Part shown: piece by piece, positions 44,583 through 55,495 of the stretch
Position numbering within the stretch: the first letter of the stretch is position 1
Layout of the letters: each line of letters starts with the position of its first letter
From: Sambucus nigra
Lineage: Eukaryota > Streptophyta > Magnoliopsida > Dipsacales > Adoxaceae
Length of the DNA: 64,000 nucleotides
Direction: 5' to 3'
Assembly: GCA_949130495.1 (NCBI GenBank)
Contig: OX422221.1
Coordinates: 24,873,917-24,937,916 of the forward strand
The notes under the pieces: generated by a model
What the model was told of the DNA's origin: nothing
Database searches by the model: none
What the model saw: only the letters and a program-made list of their open reading frames with translations
Made by a program: the position numbers and the translations under genes

Positions 44583-47500
44583 TGTAATACCCCGTATTTT
44601 TATGCTATATTAATTTGGGGATTTATTAAATTTGATGTGAGTGATTTATTTAATAAAAATCCGGAAATTAATTATATTATAATTATTAACGTGACGAGAG
44701 TTAGTAATTATGGAAAAATTGTTGAATATTACTAATGAGCAACGTAATATATGATATTGATTATATTGAATGTCACGAGTGAATTAAATGACAATTTCAG
44801 AAATTTAAGTCGGGACGTGCCCGTGTCACGTCGGGACTAATTTTGTTAAATAAAAAGTGAATATTTTATAAGTTGTTCGGATGGTCATTTTGAGTGCGCC
44901 AACGCGTCCGGAAGGGTCGAGATAGTCAGAAAAGTGTACCCGGGGGTTTAGTTTGGGTCTCGGGGAGTTTTTAGGCCTAATTGGTACCTCGGGAGGGCAA
45001 TTTAGTCATTTCACCTTTTTGGGTAATTAAACCCACGAAATTCAGCAACCTATATCAGCAATTTGGGTTAGTCAGCTAGGGTTAGAAAACAAAAACACAA
45101 GTGACGGTCATAGGAGAGGGAAGGAGAAAGCTCCAAGGCAATCTAAGGCCCCAAAAGTCACCGGTTTGCACCACAACCACCACCACCGCGTAGATCGCGA
45201 GACGAGGAACGCAGCCGTACCAAAATCAGCCGTGAATCAGAATACCAAAAATCCCAGGCAAGTATTTCTTGCATATTTTCGTTGGTGCAATCTTCATATT
45301 AGTTTAGGAATGATTTGTGATGAAAACTATGGAAGAAAACCCAATTTATGATAGGAGAATTCATGTAGAATTAATTTATATGAAAATTCTGGAATCCTTA
45401 CCATGTAGAGGAATATAACCCACGAAATTTTGATGATATATTAGAAGGAAATTCTGGTAAAAACAAATTAGAACCATGTTTAAGAAAAACTCTAGGGTTC
45501 TTGATGATTAGATGAGATTTTGGGTTAATTATCCATGTTTAATGTTAGATATGCACATGCTTTACGTTGAAAACATCTGGTATATTGATATAATGTTAGT
45601 AGTAGGATTTTGGGACGTTTAGAATGGAAAAACATGGTTTTGGATGAAGAAAATTGGTAGAACCCGTAACTGCAATTCTGCAGATTTTCGCAGACCTGCT
45701 TGATCGATCGATCGAGCTTAGAGCTTCAATCGATTGAAGGTTCGATCGATCGACCCCTCCTGGCAGACTACTATTTCCCTTTGTAAATGATTTAAAAATT
45801 GAATTGTCGTGATATAATTCTTGGGTGTTCTTCATAAAATGTTTTGGGAGATAGGAAAGACCAGTAGAACATATGAATAAGTGTTGGGAACTTTATTGTG
45901 AGTTGAGAATTTGGCTTTCGGGATAATTATATAATAAACGACGCAACTACGTATTCTAAGTGAGAGATTACGACGAATAGTTACGATAGTGAATATAGGT
46001 ATACCTACTGAATTTTCTACTTGGAAGGATAAAGTCCACGCGTATCACGAAATAAGTGAGAAAACCCTTCGAGTTAAGGTTAGAGATGAAACCTTATACG
46101 TAATACTAATAATGTGAAATTAAGGATAAATGTTGTAATTATGGGTGACGAGAGGAACCTATATTAATACGATAAAAGTGGTATAATTATATGATTGTGT
46201 GTACATATATTATATACGTGTGGAAAACGTACCCGCGCTACTTGCTATCCCTGAGGTTACTGCGCTGGGACAGTCTTATCTCGATTGGACCTTTATGGGG
46301 GATATTGACTTGTACCCTAGAAGATAGATATCCTTGGTACAGGCTATCGAATCGATAGTTCAGACGGTCCAAAGAGGCGTGGGGTATGTACTGACCTCTT
46401 AGAGACTTGGAATCTATACTTCGCCTCAATCTTGTTTTGTGTATATATGTTGATACAGTTCGAGAGTGATTCCGAACTTGTATATCCCTTAGTGTGAGCG
46501 ATACGGGGATTGGATAGCACAGTATGCCTACACCATAGTTTGAATGTTGGTGCTGTTAGAATATATATATTATACGGGTGCTTAATATATATATCTGAAT
46601 TTGGGAAATTTAAAATGTTGCTGTGATATAGTAAGTGAGAAATAATTATGGATTATAAACCCGAAATGCTTGTTTGAAAAGTATAATGTGTCACTGGGAA
46701 ACTTTATGAATTAATAAAACTAAAACGAGAGTTGTGCTATTAATTGGAAGTATCCTTTTAAACAACGAAATTGTTCGGTTTGAAATCTTATGAGTAAGCT
46801 AAGATAAGCTAAATTATTGGGAAGGTAGTATGATATAATAATGAGATAACCGTTGGGAAGGTTAGTACGATAGGCCTGCACATTAGAAGAGAGGTCAGAA
46901 TTTCTCAAGAGAGTGCCGCTCTAATATGTTGTTTCATTGGCCTGTATCAATTTAAATACTTGCTAAACGTATTTTAAATCAAACACACTTTCGGGCTCTG
47001 ACCCGTTTTTCTCTCTCTCTCTCTCTTGTATATATATGTATGTGTTACAGGTGCCCAGCCACAGGGGCGTCTTGCTTAGGATCTCTTGGAAGGAACGCGC
47101 TGCAGCTTAGGTGGGAGTTGCAGGTCTCTTGATTAGACGACTTCGTTCATTCGGATCCACTCTTAGTATTTTCATTTAGTTGAGCATGTGTAGCTCTTTC
47201 CATTATTCCATTATTATTGGGACATTTGTATTTCAGTTACTTCCAGTATTGTTACTATGGGTTTTATTCAGTTTGATTGTGTACTTTATATTTCGCATGT
47301 TGACATTCGATTGACGAATGTTTTAAATTAATTGGACTATGTTGCTGATATTTAATTTGGTGTGATTCTTACTTACTGAATGTTGTTAATAAATAAATTA
47401 AATGTTTTTCTTTAAATAAAATTTGGAAAGTCATGTATGAAAATGGTTTTGACACTTAGCTTAATTATTTAGGGTGTTAAATTGGACAAATTATTTTTAT

Positions 47501-47592
47501 CGACAGTGATGCTGAGAATGAACCAACTGTATACCTTGATTTAATTTAATAAATGAGTGATCGCCCGTTATTTAATTAGGCGGGGTGTCACA
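44583..47592 (+). repeat. 5' LTR of Tekay element
   Basis: 3010 bp, TGTAATACCCC to GGGGTGTCACA. It holds a GATCGATC palindrome cluster at 45700-45756, a CT microsatellite near 47013-47027 and the block TTTTTATCGACAGTGATGCT close to the 3' end. A TATA box could not be assigned with confidence among several TATATATA runs. Confidence 0.93.
45700..45756. repeat. GATCGATC palindrome cluster (5' LTR)
   Basis: TTGATCGATCGATCGAGC, then AGCTTCAATCGATTGAAGGT and TTCGATCGATCGACCCC: self-complementary units around a TCGA core. The 3' LTR counterpart at 53583-53660 has an extra unit. Confidence 0.85.
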
Positions 47593-47594
47593 GG

Positions 47595-47606
47595 TGGTAT
47601 CAGAAC
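47595..47606 (+). other. Primer-binding site of Tekay element
   Basis: TGGTATCAGAAC lies 2 nt after the 5' LTR and is complementary to the 3' end of initiator tRNA-Met, with one change near its end (AAC for AGC). Confidence 0.88.
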
Positions 47607-47776
47607 ATCAGGTTCTAGTGTCCATAGGATCTGTACGGCTTATTTCGCTTTCAGCTTAATGTTATTGCTATAGAGCCCTATTTTTAGGATTGTTGTATTC
47701 TTGCTTTTACGTTTAAGTCTTCAGCTATTTGAGATTTGATAATAACTGTATACTAATAAACTTGTTCACGTTTCAG

Positions 47777-50700
47777 ATGCCTCCGAGACGTGCTCCGAAA
47801 GATAGGCGTGCCCAGGCCGAGCAACCAACAGCTCCGGCACCAAGCATAATGAATGCAAATGAAGTAGCCGCCATTGTTGCTCAGGCGGTGAATGCCGCGA
47901 AAATAGTGATTCAGCAGGCTCCACCCTAGGTTCAGGCAGTGGCGCCAGTACCAGCACAACTCCCATCTGCATGGGAGAGGGTTCGGGATGCTTTTCAAAA
48001 AGCGCATCCCCCTGAGTTCTCTGGTAGCTCTGATATTGTCACAGTTAGCCAATGGAAGAAAGACATCCAGCGGCACCTCCGTATGTATGAGTGCACTGAT
48101 GCGCAAAAGCAGTTATTGGCTTCCTTTAAGCTGGTGGGAGTCGCATTACAGTGGTGGGAATCCACTACCACTCTGGAGGAGAGGGACACGATCCCTATTC
48201 AGTTGTTCTTGGAGCGGTTTGACCGCAAGTATTTTCCACCCGCAGTGCAGACTGAGATGAGGCGGAGATTACTGAATATGAAGCAGGAGAGTCTTACCGT
48301 AGCGGAGTATAAAGAGGAGTTCACGAGACTCCTCACCATTGTGCCAGATGAGGCACCTACTGAGAGCAAGAAGATTATGCTGTTTGTCGACGGGTTAGCT
48401 TGGAGGATCCGTCAGCACCTTATTGGGAATCTATCCCTGAGTATGTTCACTGATGTACTCAATGCCGCGTTGCTACATTTCCAGGATCACCGCTTCCATC
48501 TGCAGGGAAGCAAGAGAGCAGGAGAGTCCAACCAGCAGAGCAGGACCGGGGGTAATAGTGCCAGTGGGGCACCATCTCATGGACAGACTCGTCAGCACGA
48601 GCAGAGTTCCCATCAGGGGGACCCTGCTAAGCGATTCCGTTCAGGTGATTCTAGGCAGGGATATGGGGGCTATAGGCAGGGCCAGCAGGGCCAGCCTAAT
48701 GATCAGGGCCAGCAGGGCCAACACCGACAGCAGGGACAGCAGCAGGGCCAGCAGCGTGCTAATCAGGGCCAACAGGGCCAGTGGCGGGGAGGTAACGGCC
48801 AACAGGGTCGTTGTCAGCAGGGACAGAGGGGAGGTAATTTCAGAGGCCGATGTTTTGGGTGTGGTAAGCACGGCCATAGGCGTCAGGATTGCCCAGAGGG
48901 CGATAGGGCCCCACAGTAGCAGGGAGCCCGTAATGAGCCATAGAGGCCACTATTTCCACCTGCCCTCCCAGCTCCAGCCCAGGTGCCAGCCTTACCAGCC
49001 ATTCCAGCAGCTCCAGTGCAGCAGGGGAAATTGCAGTATGGACGTGTCTATAACGTCCACCAGGCAGCAGCTCCACAGGCACCACCCGCGATTGAGGGTA
49101 TATTTCCTATCCATGGTACAATGGGTCGGGTTTTGTTTGATACGGGGGCAACACATTGCTTTATAGCTACGCATTTTGCGAAGGCCTTAGGGTTGTTAGC
49201 CACAGCAGAGAGCACAGTGGCGTGTGTCGACTCACCACTGGGGAGTGTGTCACTTATTTTCTTTATATGCCGAGGAGTGGGGGTAGATATTGGTAGCTTG
49301 GTATTACCTGCAGACATGTTAGTTTTAGACATGCACGAGCATGATGTGATTATTGGTATGTATTGGCTCGCAGCTTATAGAGCCACGATTGATTGCTTCG
49401 GTGGGAGCATTGTTTTTGCCATTCCGGGGCAAGAGATGTTTGTAGTGGCGATGCCTCGCCCAGAGGGAGGTTCGACCGCTCATTTGTATTACATAGAGGA
49501 GGATACCTCTAAGGAGGTTGTGATTCCCTTAGATTCGATCCCAGTTGTCAAGGAGTATTCTGATGTGTTTCAGGAAATACCAGGCCTACCCCCCAGTCGA
49601 GAGATAGACTTCGTTATAGATTTATTGCCAGATACGAGACCTATAGCACGCGCACCGTACCGTATGGCTCCGGTAGAGATGCGAGAGCTACGAGATCAGA
49701 TAGAGCAGCTGTTAGGTCAGGGCTTCATTCGCAGGAGTACCTCACCTTGGGGTGCTCCAGTTTTGTTTGTGAAGAAAAGAGATGGTTCACTGAGACTGTG
49801 TGTGGACTACCGGGAGCTGAACAAGGTCACGATACGGAATAAGTATCCGTTGCCTCGAATCGATGATCTGTTCGACCAGTTGAGGGGAGTAACCTTCTTT
49901 TTGAAGATAGATCTGAGGTCGGGGTACCATCAGTTACGTATTAGAGAGCAGGATGTTTCAAAGACTGCCTTCTTGTCGAGATATGGGTCCTATGAGTTTA
50001 GGGTGATGCCGTTCGGACTCACAAATGCTCTAGCCGTTTTCATGGACTTGATGAACCGAGTATTCAGAGAGTTCTTGAATCAGTTTTTCATCGTCTTCAT
50101 AGATGACATCTTGATATATTCACACTCCGAGGAGGAGCATGCCGATCACTTGAGGCAGGTTCTTCAGACTCTGCGAGAGCATCAGTTGTATGCTAAGTAT
50201 GAGAAGTGTGGATTCTGGTTGCGAGAGGTACTGTTCTTGGGGCATGTTGTTTCTGAGCAGGGGATAGCAGTCGACCCGAGTAAAGTACCAGTGGTGAGGG
50301 AGTGGGGACAGCCCACGACACCGACGGAAGTGCGTAGTTTCTTGGGGTTAGCTGGTTACTACAGGAGATTCATTCGGGGATTCTCCAGAATAGCGGGTCC
50401 ATTGACCAATCTGACTCGCAAGGGGGTACCATATGTTTGGGATGACGCTTGTCAGTTGGCTTTCGACGAGTTGAAAGACAAGCTTACTTCAGCGCCAGTC
50501 CTTGCGTTACCACAGCCGGGTATGGAGTACCTGGTTTACACCGATGCGTCCTTACGGGGACTTGGGGGAGTACTTCAGCAAGAAGAGAAGGCTATAGCTT
50601 TTGCCTCCCGCAAGCTTAAATGAGAAGAATTACCCCACCCACGACCTGGAGTTAGCAGCGGTCGTCTTTGCATTGAGGATATGGAGGCACTACTTATTGG

Positions 50701-52454
50701 GTGAGAAATTCTGTTTGTTCACAGACCAGAAGTCATTGCAGTACCTGTTCACTCAGCGAGAGCTGAATATGCGCCAGCGCAGATGGCTAGAGTTTGTGAA
50801 GGACTACCTGTTCGATATACAGTATCATCCGGGAAAGGCCAACATAGTTGTTGATGCGTTGAGTCGTAGACCGGTAGATGAGGTAGCGGATGTCTGGAAA
50901 GCAAAGTGGAAGGAGTTGGGTCACCAGGATGCAGTAGCACGTTCTTTCATATCCGTGATGTCAGTCACATCCGAGATTGTTACGAGGGTGATACAGACAC
51001 AGACCACAGACCCGTTTTTCCAGGAGCAGATTGTACGACTTCTAGCCGAGGGTGCTCAGTCCTATTCTGTTAGTTCTGATGGAGGTTTACGATTTAATGG
51101 GAGATTGGTGGTTCCAGAAGGAGAAGAATTACGTCATGTAGTGATGACTCATTCTCATGGGTCCCGATTTACAGTACATCCTGGAGGAGATAAGATGTAC
51201 TAGGATATGAGGAGGCAATACTGGTGGAGTGGGATGAAGAAGGACATTACTGAGTTCGTGTCCAAGTGTTATACCTGCCAGCTGGTGAAGGTGGACCATC
51301 AGAAACCGTCAGGATTGCTTCAGCCATTGGAAGTACCCGCGTGGAAGTGGGAGAGTATTTCCATGGATTTTATTACAGGGTTGCCTACATCACAGTGGGG
51401 CCACGATTCTATCTGGGTGATTGTGGACCGTTTGACCAAGGTGGCTCATTTTCTGCCGGTGCGGACAGATTACACCACGGGTCAGTATGCTCAGTTGTTC
51501 ATCGCTGAGATTGTCAGACTACACGGGGTGGCCCTGAATATTATGTCAGATAGAGACAAGATTTTCGTGTCACGTTTTTGGGAAAGCTTTCAGGAGGCTA
51601 TGGGTACTGAGTTGAGGCTGAGTTCAGCTTACAACCCACAGACAGATGGATAGACAGAGCGTACTAATCAGATGTTAGAGGATATGCTGCGCATGTGTAT
51701 TCTCGATTTTGGAGGAGGTTGGGAGCCACATCTTCCACTAGTAGAGTTTGCTTATAATAACTCGTATCAGTTCACGATTTGCATGGCACCATTTGAGGCT
51801 TTGTATGGAAGGCCTTGTCGTTCCCCAGCTTGTTGGCTCGAAGTGGGGGATAACAAGTTGCTAGGACCAGAGGTGATTCAGGAGACCTCCGCGAGGATTG
51901 AGATGATCAGGAGTCGCATTCGGATAGCCCAGGACAGGCAGAAGAGCTACGTCGATGCGAAACGGTTCTTCCGGGAGTTTAGTGTGGGGGACCAAGTGTT
52001 ACTGCGTGTATCTCCTATGAAGGGAGTGATGAGGTTCGGGAAGAAGGGGAAGTTGGCTCCGAGGTACGTGGGACCATTTCCCATCATCGAGAGGATTGGG
52101 CCGGTTGCATACAGGTTGGGACTGCCAGAACATTTACATCGTATCCACGATGTATTCCACATCTCGTCGTTGAGACGATACCTTCGGGATGATATGGCCC
52201 ATACTCATATTGCGATAGATGAGATCGACTTACAGCCTGATAGCTCTTATGAGGAGAGACCGGTGGCTATCCTAGACTATAGTGAGAGGAGATTGAGGTC
52301 GAAGATAGTTCCACTTGTGCGGGTCCAGTGGGAGCATCATAATGTGGAGGAATCCACTTGGGAGCGCGAGACAGATATGCGCGAGAGATATCCAGAGTTG
52401 TTTTTACCAGGTATGCCTTATTTTCCGAATTTCGGGACGAAATTCCGTTATTAG
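47777..52454 (+). pseudogene. Tekay gag-pol polyprotein, inactivated
   Basis: Starts MPPRRAPKDRRAQAEQ. Domains in order: gag capsid (about 47960-48490, VGVALQWWES); Gln/Gly-rich stretch (48640-48840); CCHC knuckle CFGCGKHGHRRQDC (48852-48893); aspartic protease with DTGA (about 49138); reverse transcriptase with FIDD (about 50096); RNase H (TDAS, then EKNYPTHDLELAAVVFAL); integrase with HHCC finger (CYTCQLV) and DDE core (SMDF, SDRD, TER); and a C-terminal chromodomain (about 52265-52400, VRVQWEHHNVEESTWERE). Lesions: TAG at 47927, 48917, 48941, 51201 and 51651, and a net frameshift near 50620 inside RNase H. It stops at 52452-52454 in the polypurine tract. Gag and pol share one frame up to the frameshift, as usual for this family. 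Confidence 0.92.
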
Positions 52455-52463
52455 GGGGAAAGT
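52453..52463 (+). other. Polypurine tract of Tekay element
   Basis: AGGGGGAAAG lies one base before the 3' LTR and overlaps the gag-pol stop codon. Confidence 0.85.
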
Positions 52464-52464
52464 A

Positions 52465-55400
52465 TGTAATACCCCGTATTTTTATGCTATATTAATTTGG
52501 GGATTTATTAAATTTGATGTGAGTGATTTATTTAATAAAAATTCGGAAATTAATTATATTATAATTATTAACGTGACGAGAGTTAGTAATTATGGAAAAA
52601 TTGTTGAATATTACTAATGAGCAAAGTAATATATGATATTGATTATATTGAATGTCACGAGTGAATTCAATGACAATTTCGGAAATTTAAGTCGGGACGT
52701 GCCCGTGTCACGTCAGGACTAATTTTGTCAAATAAAAAGTGAATATTTTATAAGTTGTTCGGATGGTCATTTTGAGTGCGCCAACGCGTCCGGAAGGGTC
52801 GAGATAGTCAGAAAAGTGTACCCGGGGGTTTAGTTTGGGTCTCGGGGAGTTTTTAGGCCTAATTGGTACCCCGGGAGGGCAATTTAGTCATTTCACCTTT
52901 TTGGGTAATTAAACCCACGAAATTCAGCAACCTATATCAGCCATTTGGGTTAGTCAGCTAGGGTTAGAAAACAAAAACACAAGTTACGGCCATAGGAGAG
53001 GGAAGGAGAAAGCTCCAAGGCAATCCAAGGCCCCAAAAGTCACCGGTTTGCTCCACAACCACCACCACCGCGTAGATCGCGAGACGAGGAACGCAGCCAT
53101 ACCAAAATCAGCCGTGAATCAGAATACCAAAAATCCCAGGCAAGTATTTCTTGCGTATTTTCGTTGGTGCAATCTTCATATTAGTTTAGGAATGATTTGT
53201 GATGAAAACTATAGAAGAAAACCCAATTTATGATAGGAGAATTCATGTAGAATTAATTTATATGAAAATTCTGGAATCCTTACCATGTAGAGGAATATAA
53301 CCCACGAAATTTTGATGATATATTAGAAGGAAATTCTGGTAAAAACAGATTAGAACCATGTTTAAGAAAAACTCTAGGGTTCTTGATGATTAGATGAGAT
53401 TTTGGGTTAATTATCCATGTTTGATGTTAGATATGCACATGCTTTACGTTGAAAACATCTGGTATATTGATATAATGTTAGTAGTAGGATTTTGGGACGT
53501 TTAGAATGGAAAAACATGGTTTTGGATGAAGAAAATTGGTAGAACCCGTAACTGCAAGTCTGCAGATTTTCGCAGACCTGCTTGATCGATCGATCGAGCT
53601 TAGAGCTTCGATCGATCGAAGGTTCGATTGATCGAGCCCCAAACCTCGATCGATCGACCCCTCCTGGAAGACTACTATTTCCCTTTGTAAATGATTTAAA
53701 AATTGAATTGTCGTGATATAATTCTTGGGTGTTCTTCATAAAATGTTTTGGGAGATAGGAAAGACCAGTAGAACATATGAATAAGTGTTGGGAACTTTAT
53801 TATGAGTTGAGAATTTGGCTTTTGGGATAATTATATAATAAACGATGCAACTACGTATTCCAACTGAGAGATTACGGCGAATAGTTACGATAGTGAATAT
53901 AGGTATACCTACTGAATTTTCTACTTGGAAGGATAAAGTCCACGAGTATCACGAAATAAGTGAGAAAACCCTTCGAGTTAAGGTTAGAGATGAAACCTTA
54001 TACGTAATACTAATAATGTGAAATTAAGAATAAATGTTGTAATTATGGGTGACGAGAAGAACCTATATTAATACGATAAAAGTGGTATAATTATATGATT
54101 GTGTGTACATATATTATATACATGTGAAAAACGTACCAGTGCTACTTGCTATCCCTGAGGTTACCGTGCTGGGACAATCTTATCTCGATGGGACCTTTAT
54201 GGGGGATATTGACTTGTACCCTAGAAGATAGATATCCTTGGTACAATCTATCGAATCGATAGTTCAGACGGTCCTAAGAGGAGTGGGGTATGTACTGACC
54301 TCTTAGAGACTTGGAATCTATACTTCGCCTCAATCTTGTTTTGTGTATATATGTTGATACAGTTCGAGAGTGATTCCGAACTTGTATATCCCATAGTGTG
54401 AGCGATACGGGGATTGGATAGCAGAGTATGCCTACACCATAGTTTGCATGTTGGTGCTGTTAGAATATATATATTATACGGGTGCTTAATATATTTATCT
54501 GAATTTGGGAAATTTAAAATGTTGCTGTGATATAGTAAGTGAGAAATAATTATGGATTATAAATCGGAAATACTTGTTTGAAAAGTATAATGTGTCACTG
54601 GGAAACTTTATGAATTAATAAAACTAAAACGAGAGTTGTGCTGTTAATTGGAAGTATCCCTTTAAACAACGAAATTGTTCGGTTTAAAATCTTATGAGTA
54701 AGATAAGGTAAGCTAAATTATTGGGAAGGTAGTATGATATAATAATGAGATAACCGTTGGGAAGGTTAGTACGATAGGCGTGCACATTAGAAGAGAGGTG
54801 AGAATTTCTCAAGAGAGTGCCGCTCTAATATGTTGTTTCATTGGCCTGTATCAATTTAAATACTTGCTAAACGTATTTTAAATCAAACACACTTTCGGGC
54901 TCTGACCCCTTTTTTGTCTCTCTCTCTCTTGTATATATATGTATGTGTTACAGGTGCCCAGCCACAGGGGCGTCTTGCTTAGGATCTCTTGGAAGGAACG
55001 CGCTGCAGCTTAGGTGGGAGTTGCAGGTCTCTTGATTAGACGACTTCGTTCATTCGGATCCACTCTTAGTATTTTCATTTAGTTGAGCATGTGTAGCTCT
55101 TTCCATTATTCGATTATTATTGGGACATTTGTATTTCAGTTACTTCCAGTATTGTTACTATGGGTTTTATTCAGTTTGATTGTGTACTTTATATTTCGCA
55201 TGTTGACATTCGATTGACGAATGTTTTAAATTAATTGGACTATGTTGCTGATATTCAATGTGGTGTGATTCTTACTTACTGAATGTTGTTAATAAATAAA
55301 TTAAATGTTTTTCTTTAAATAAAATTTGGAAAGTCATGTATGAAAATGGTTTTGACACTTAGCTTAATTATTTTGGGTGTTAAATTGGAAAAATTATTTT

Positions 55401-55495
55401 TATCGACAGTGATGCTGAGAATGAACCAACTGTATACCTTGATTTAATTTAATAAATGAGTGATCGCCCGGTATTTAATTAGGCGGGGTGTCACA
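52465..55495 (+). repeat. 3' LTR of Tekay element
   Basis: 3031 bp, same ends as the 5' LTR. Its palindrome cluster (53583-53660) has one more unit than the 5' LTR, accounting for most of the length difference. Confidence 0.93.

Larger units (their letters stand above)
44583..55495 (+). mobile_element. Tekay/Del-like chromovirus (Ty3/gypsy), complete
   Basis: A 10,913-bp element with LTRs of 3010 and 3031 bp, a tRNA-iMet PBS, gag-pol ending in a chromodomain, and a polypurine tract. The flanking 5-mers are GAATG (left) and GAAGG (right), a target duplication with one mismatch. Very long LTRs, the TGTAATACCCCG start, the GGGGTGTCACA end and the C-terminal chromodomain identify the Tekay (Del) branch of chromoviruses. 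The LTRs differ by scattered substitutions and one 22-bp indel. Gag-pol has five in-frame stops and one frameshift, so it is not autonomous. Confidence 0.95.

Noticed and set aside
44484..44735. 83-codon frame across the LINE/Tekay boundary, and a similar one at 52315-52617
   Set aside because: Each joins host-side or pol sequence to the first bases of the Tekay LTR. The shared tail is LTR sequence, not a real protein.
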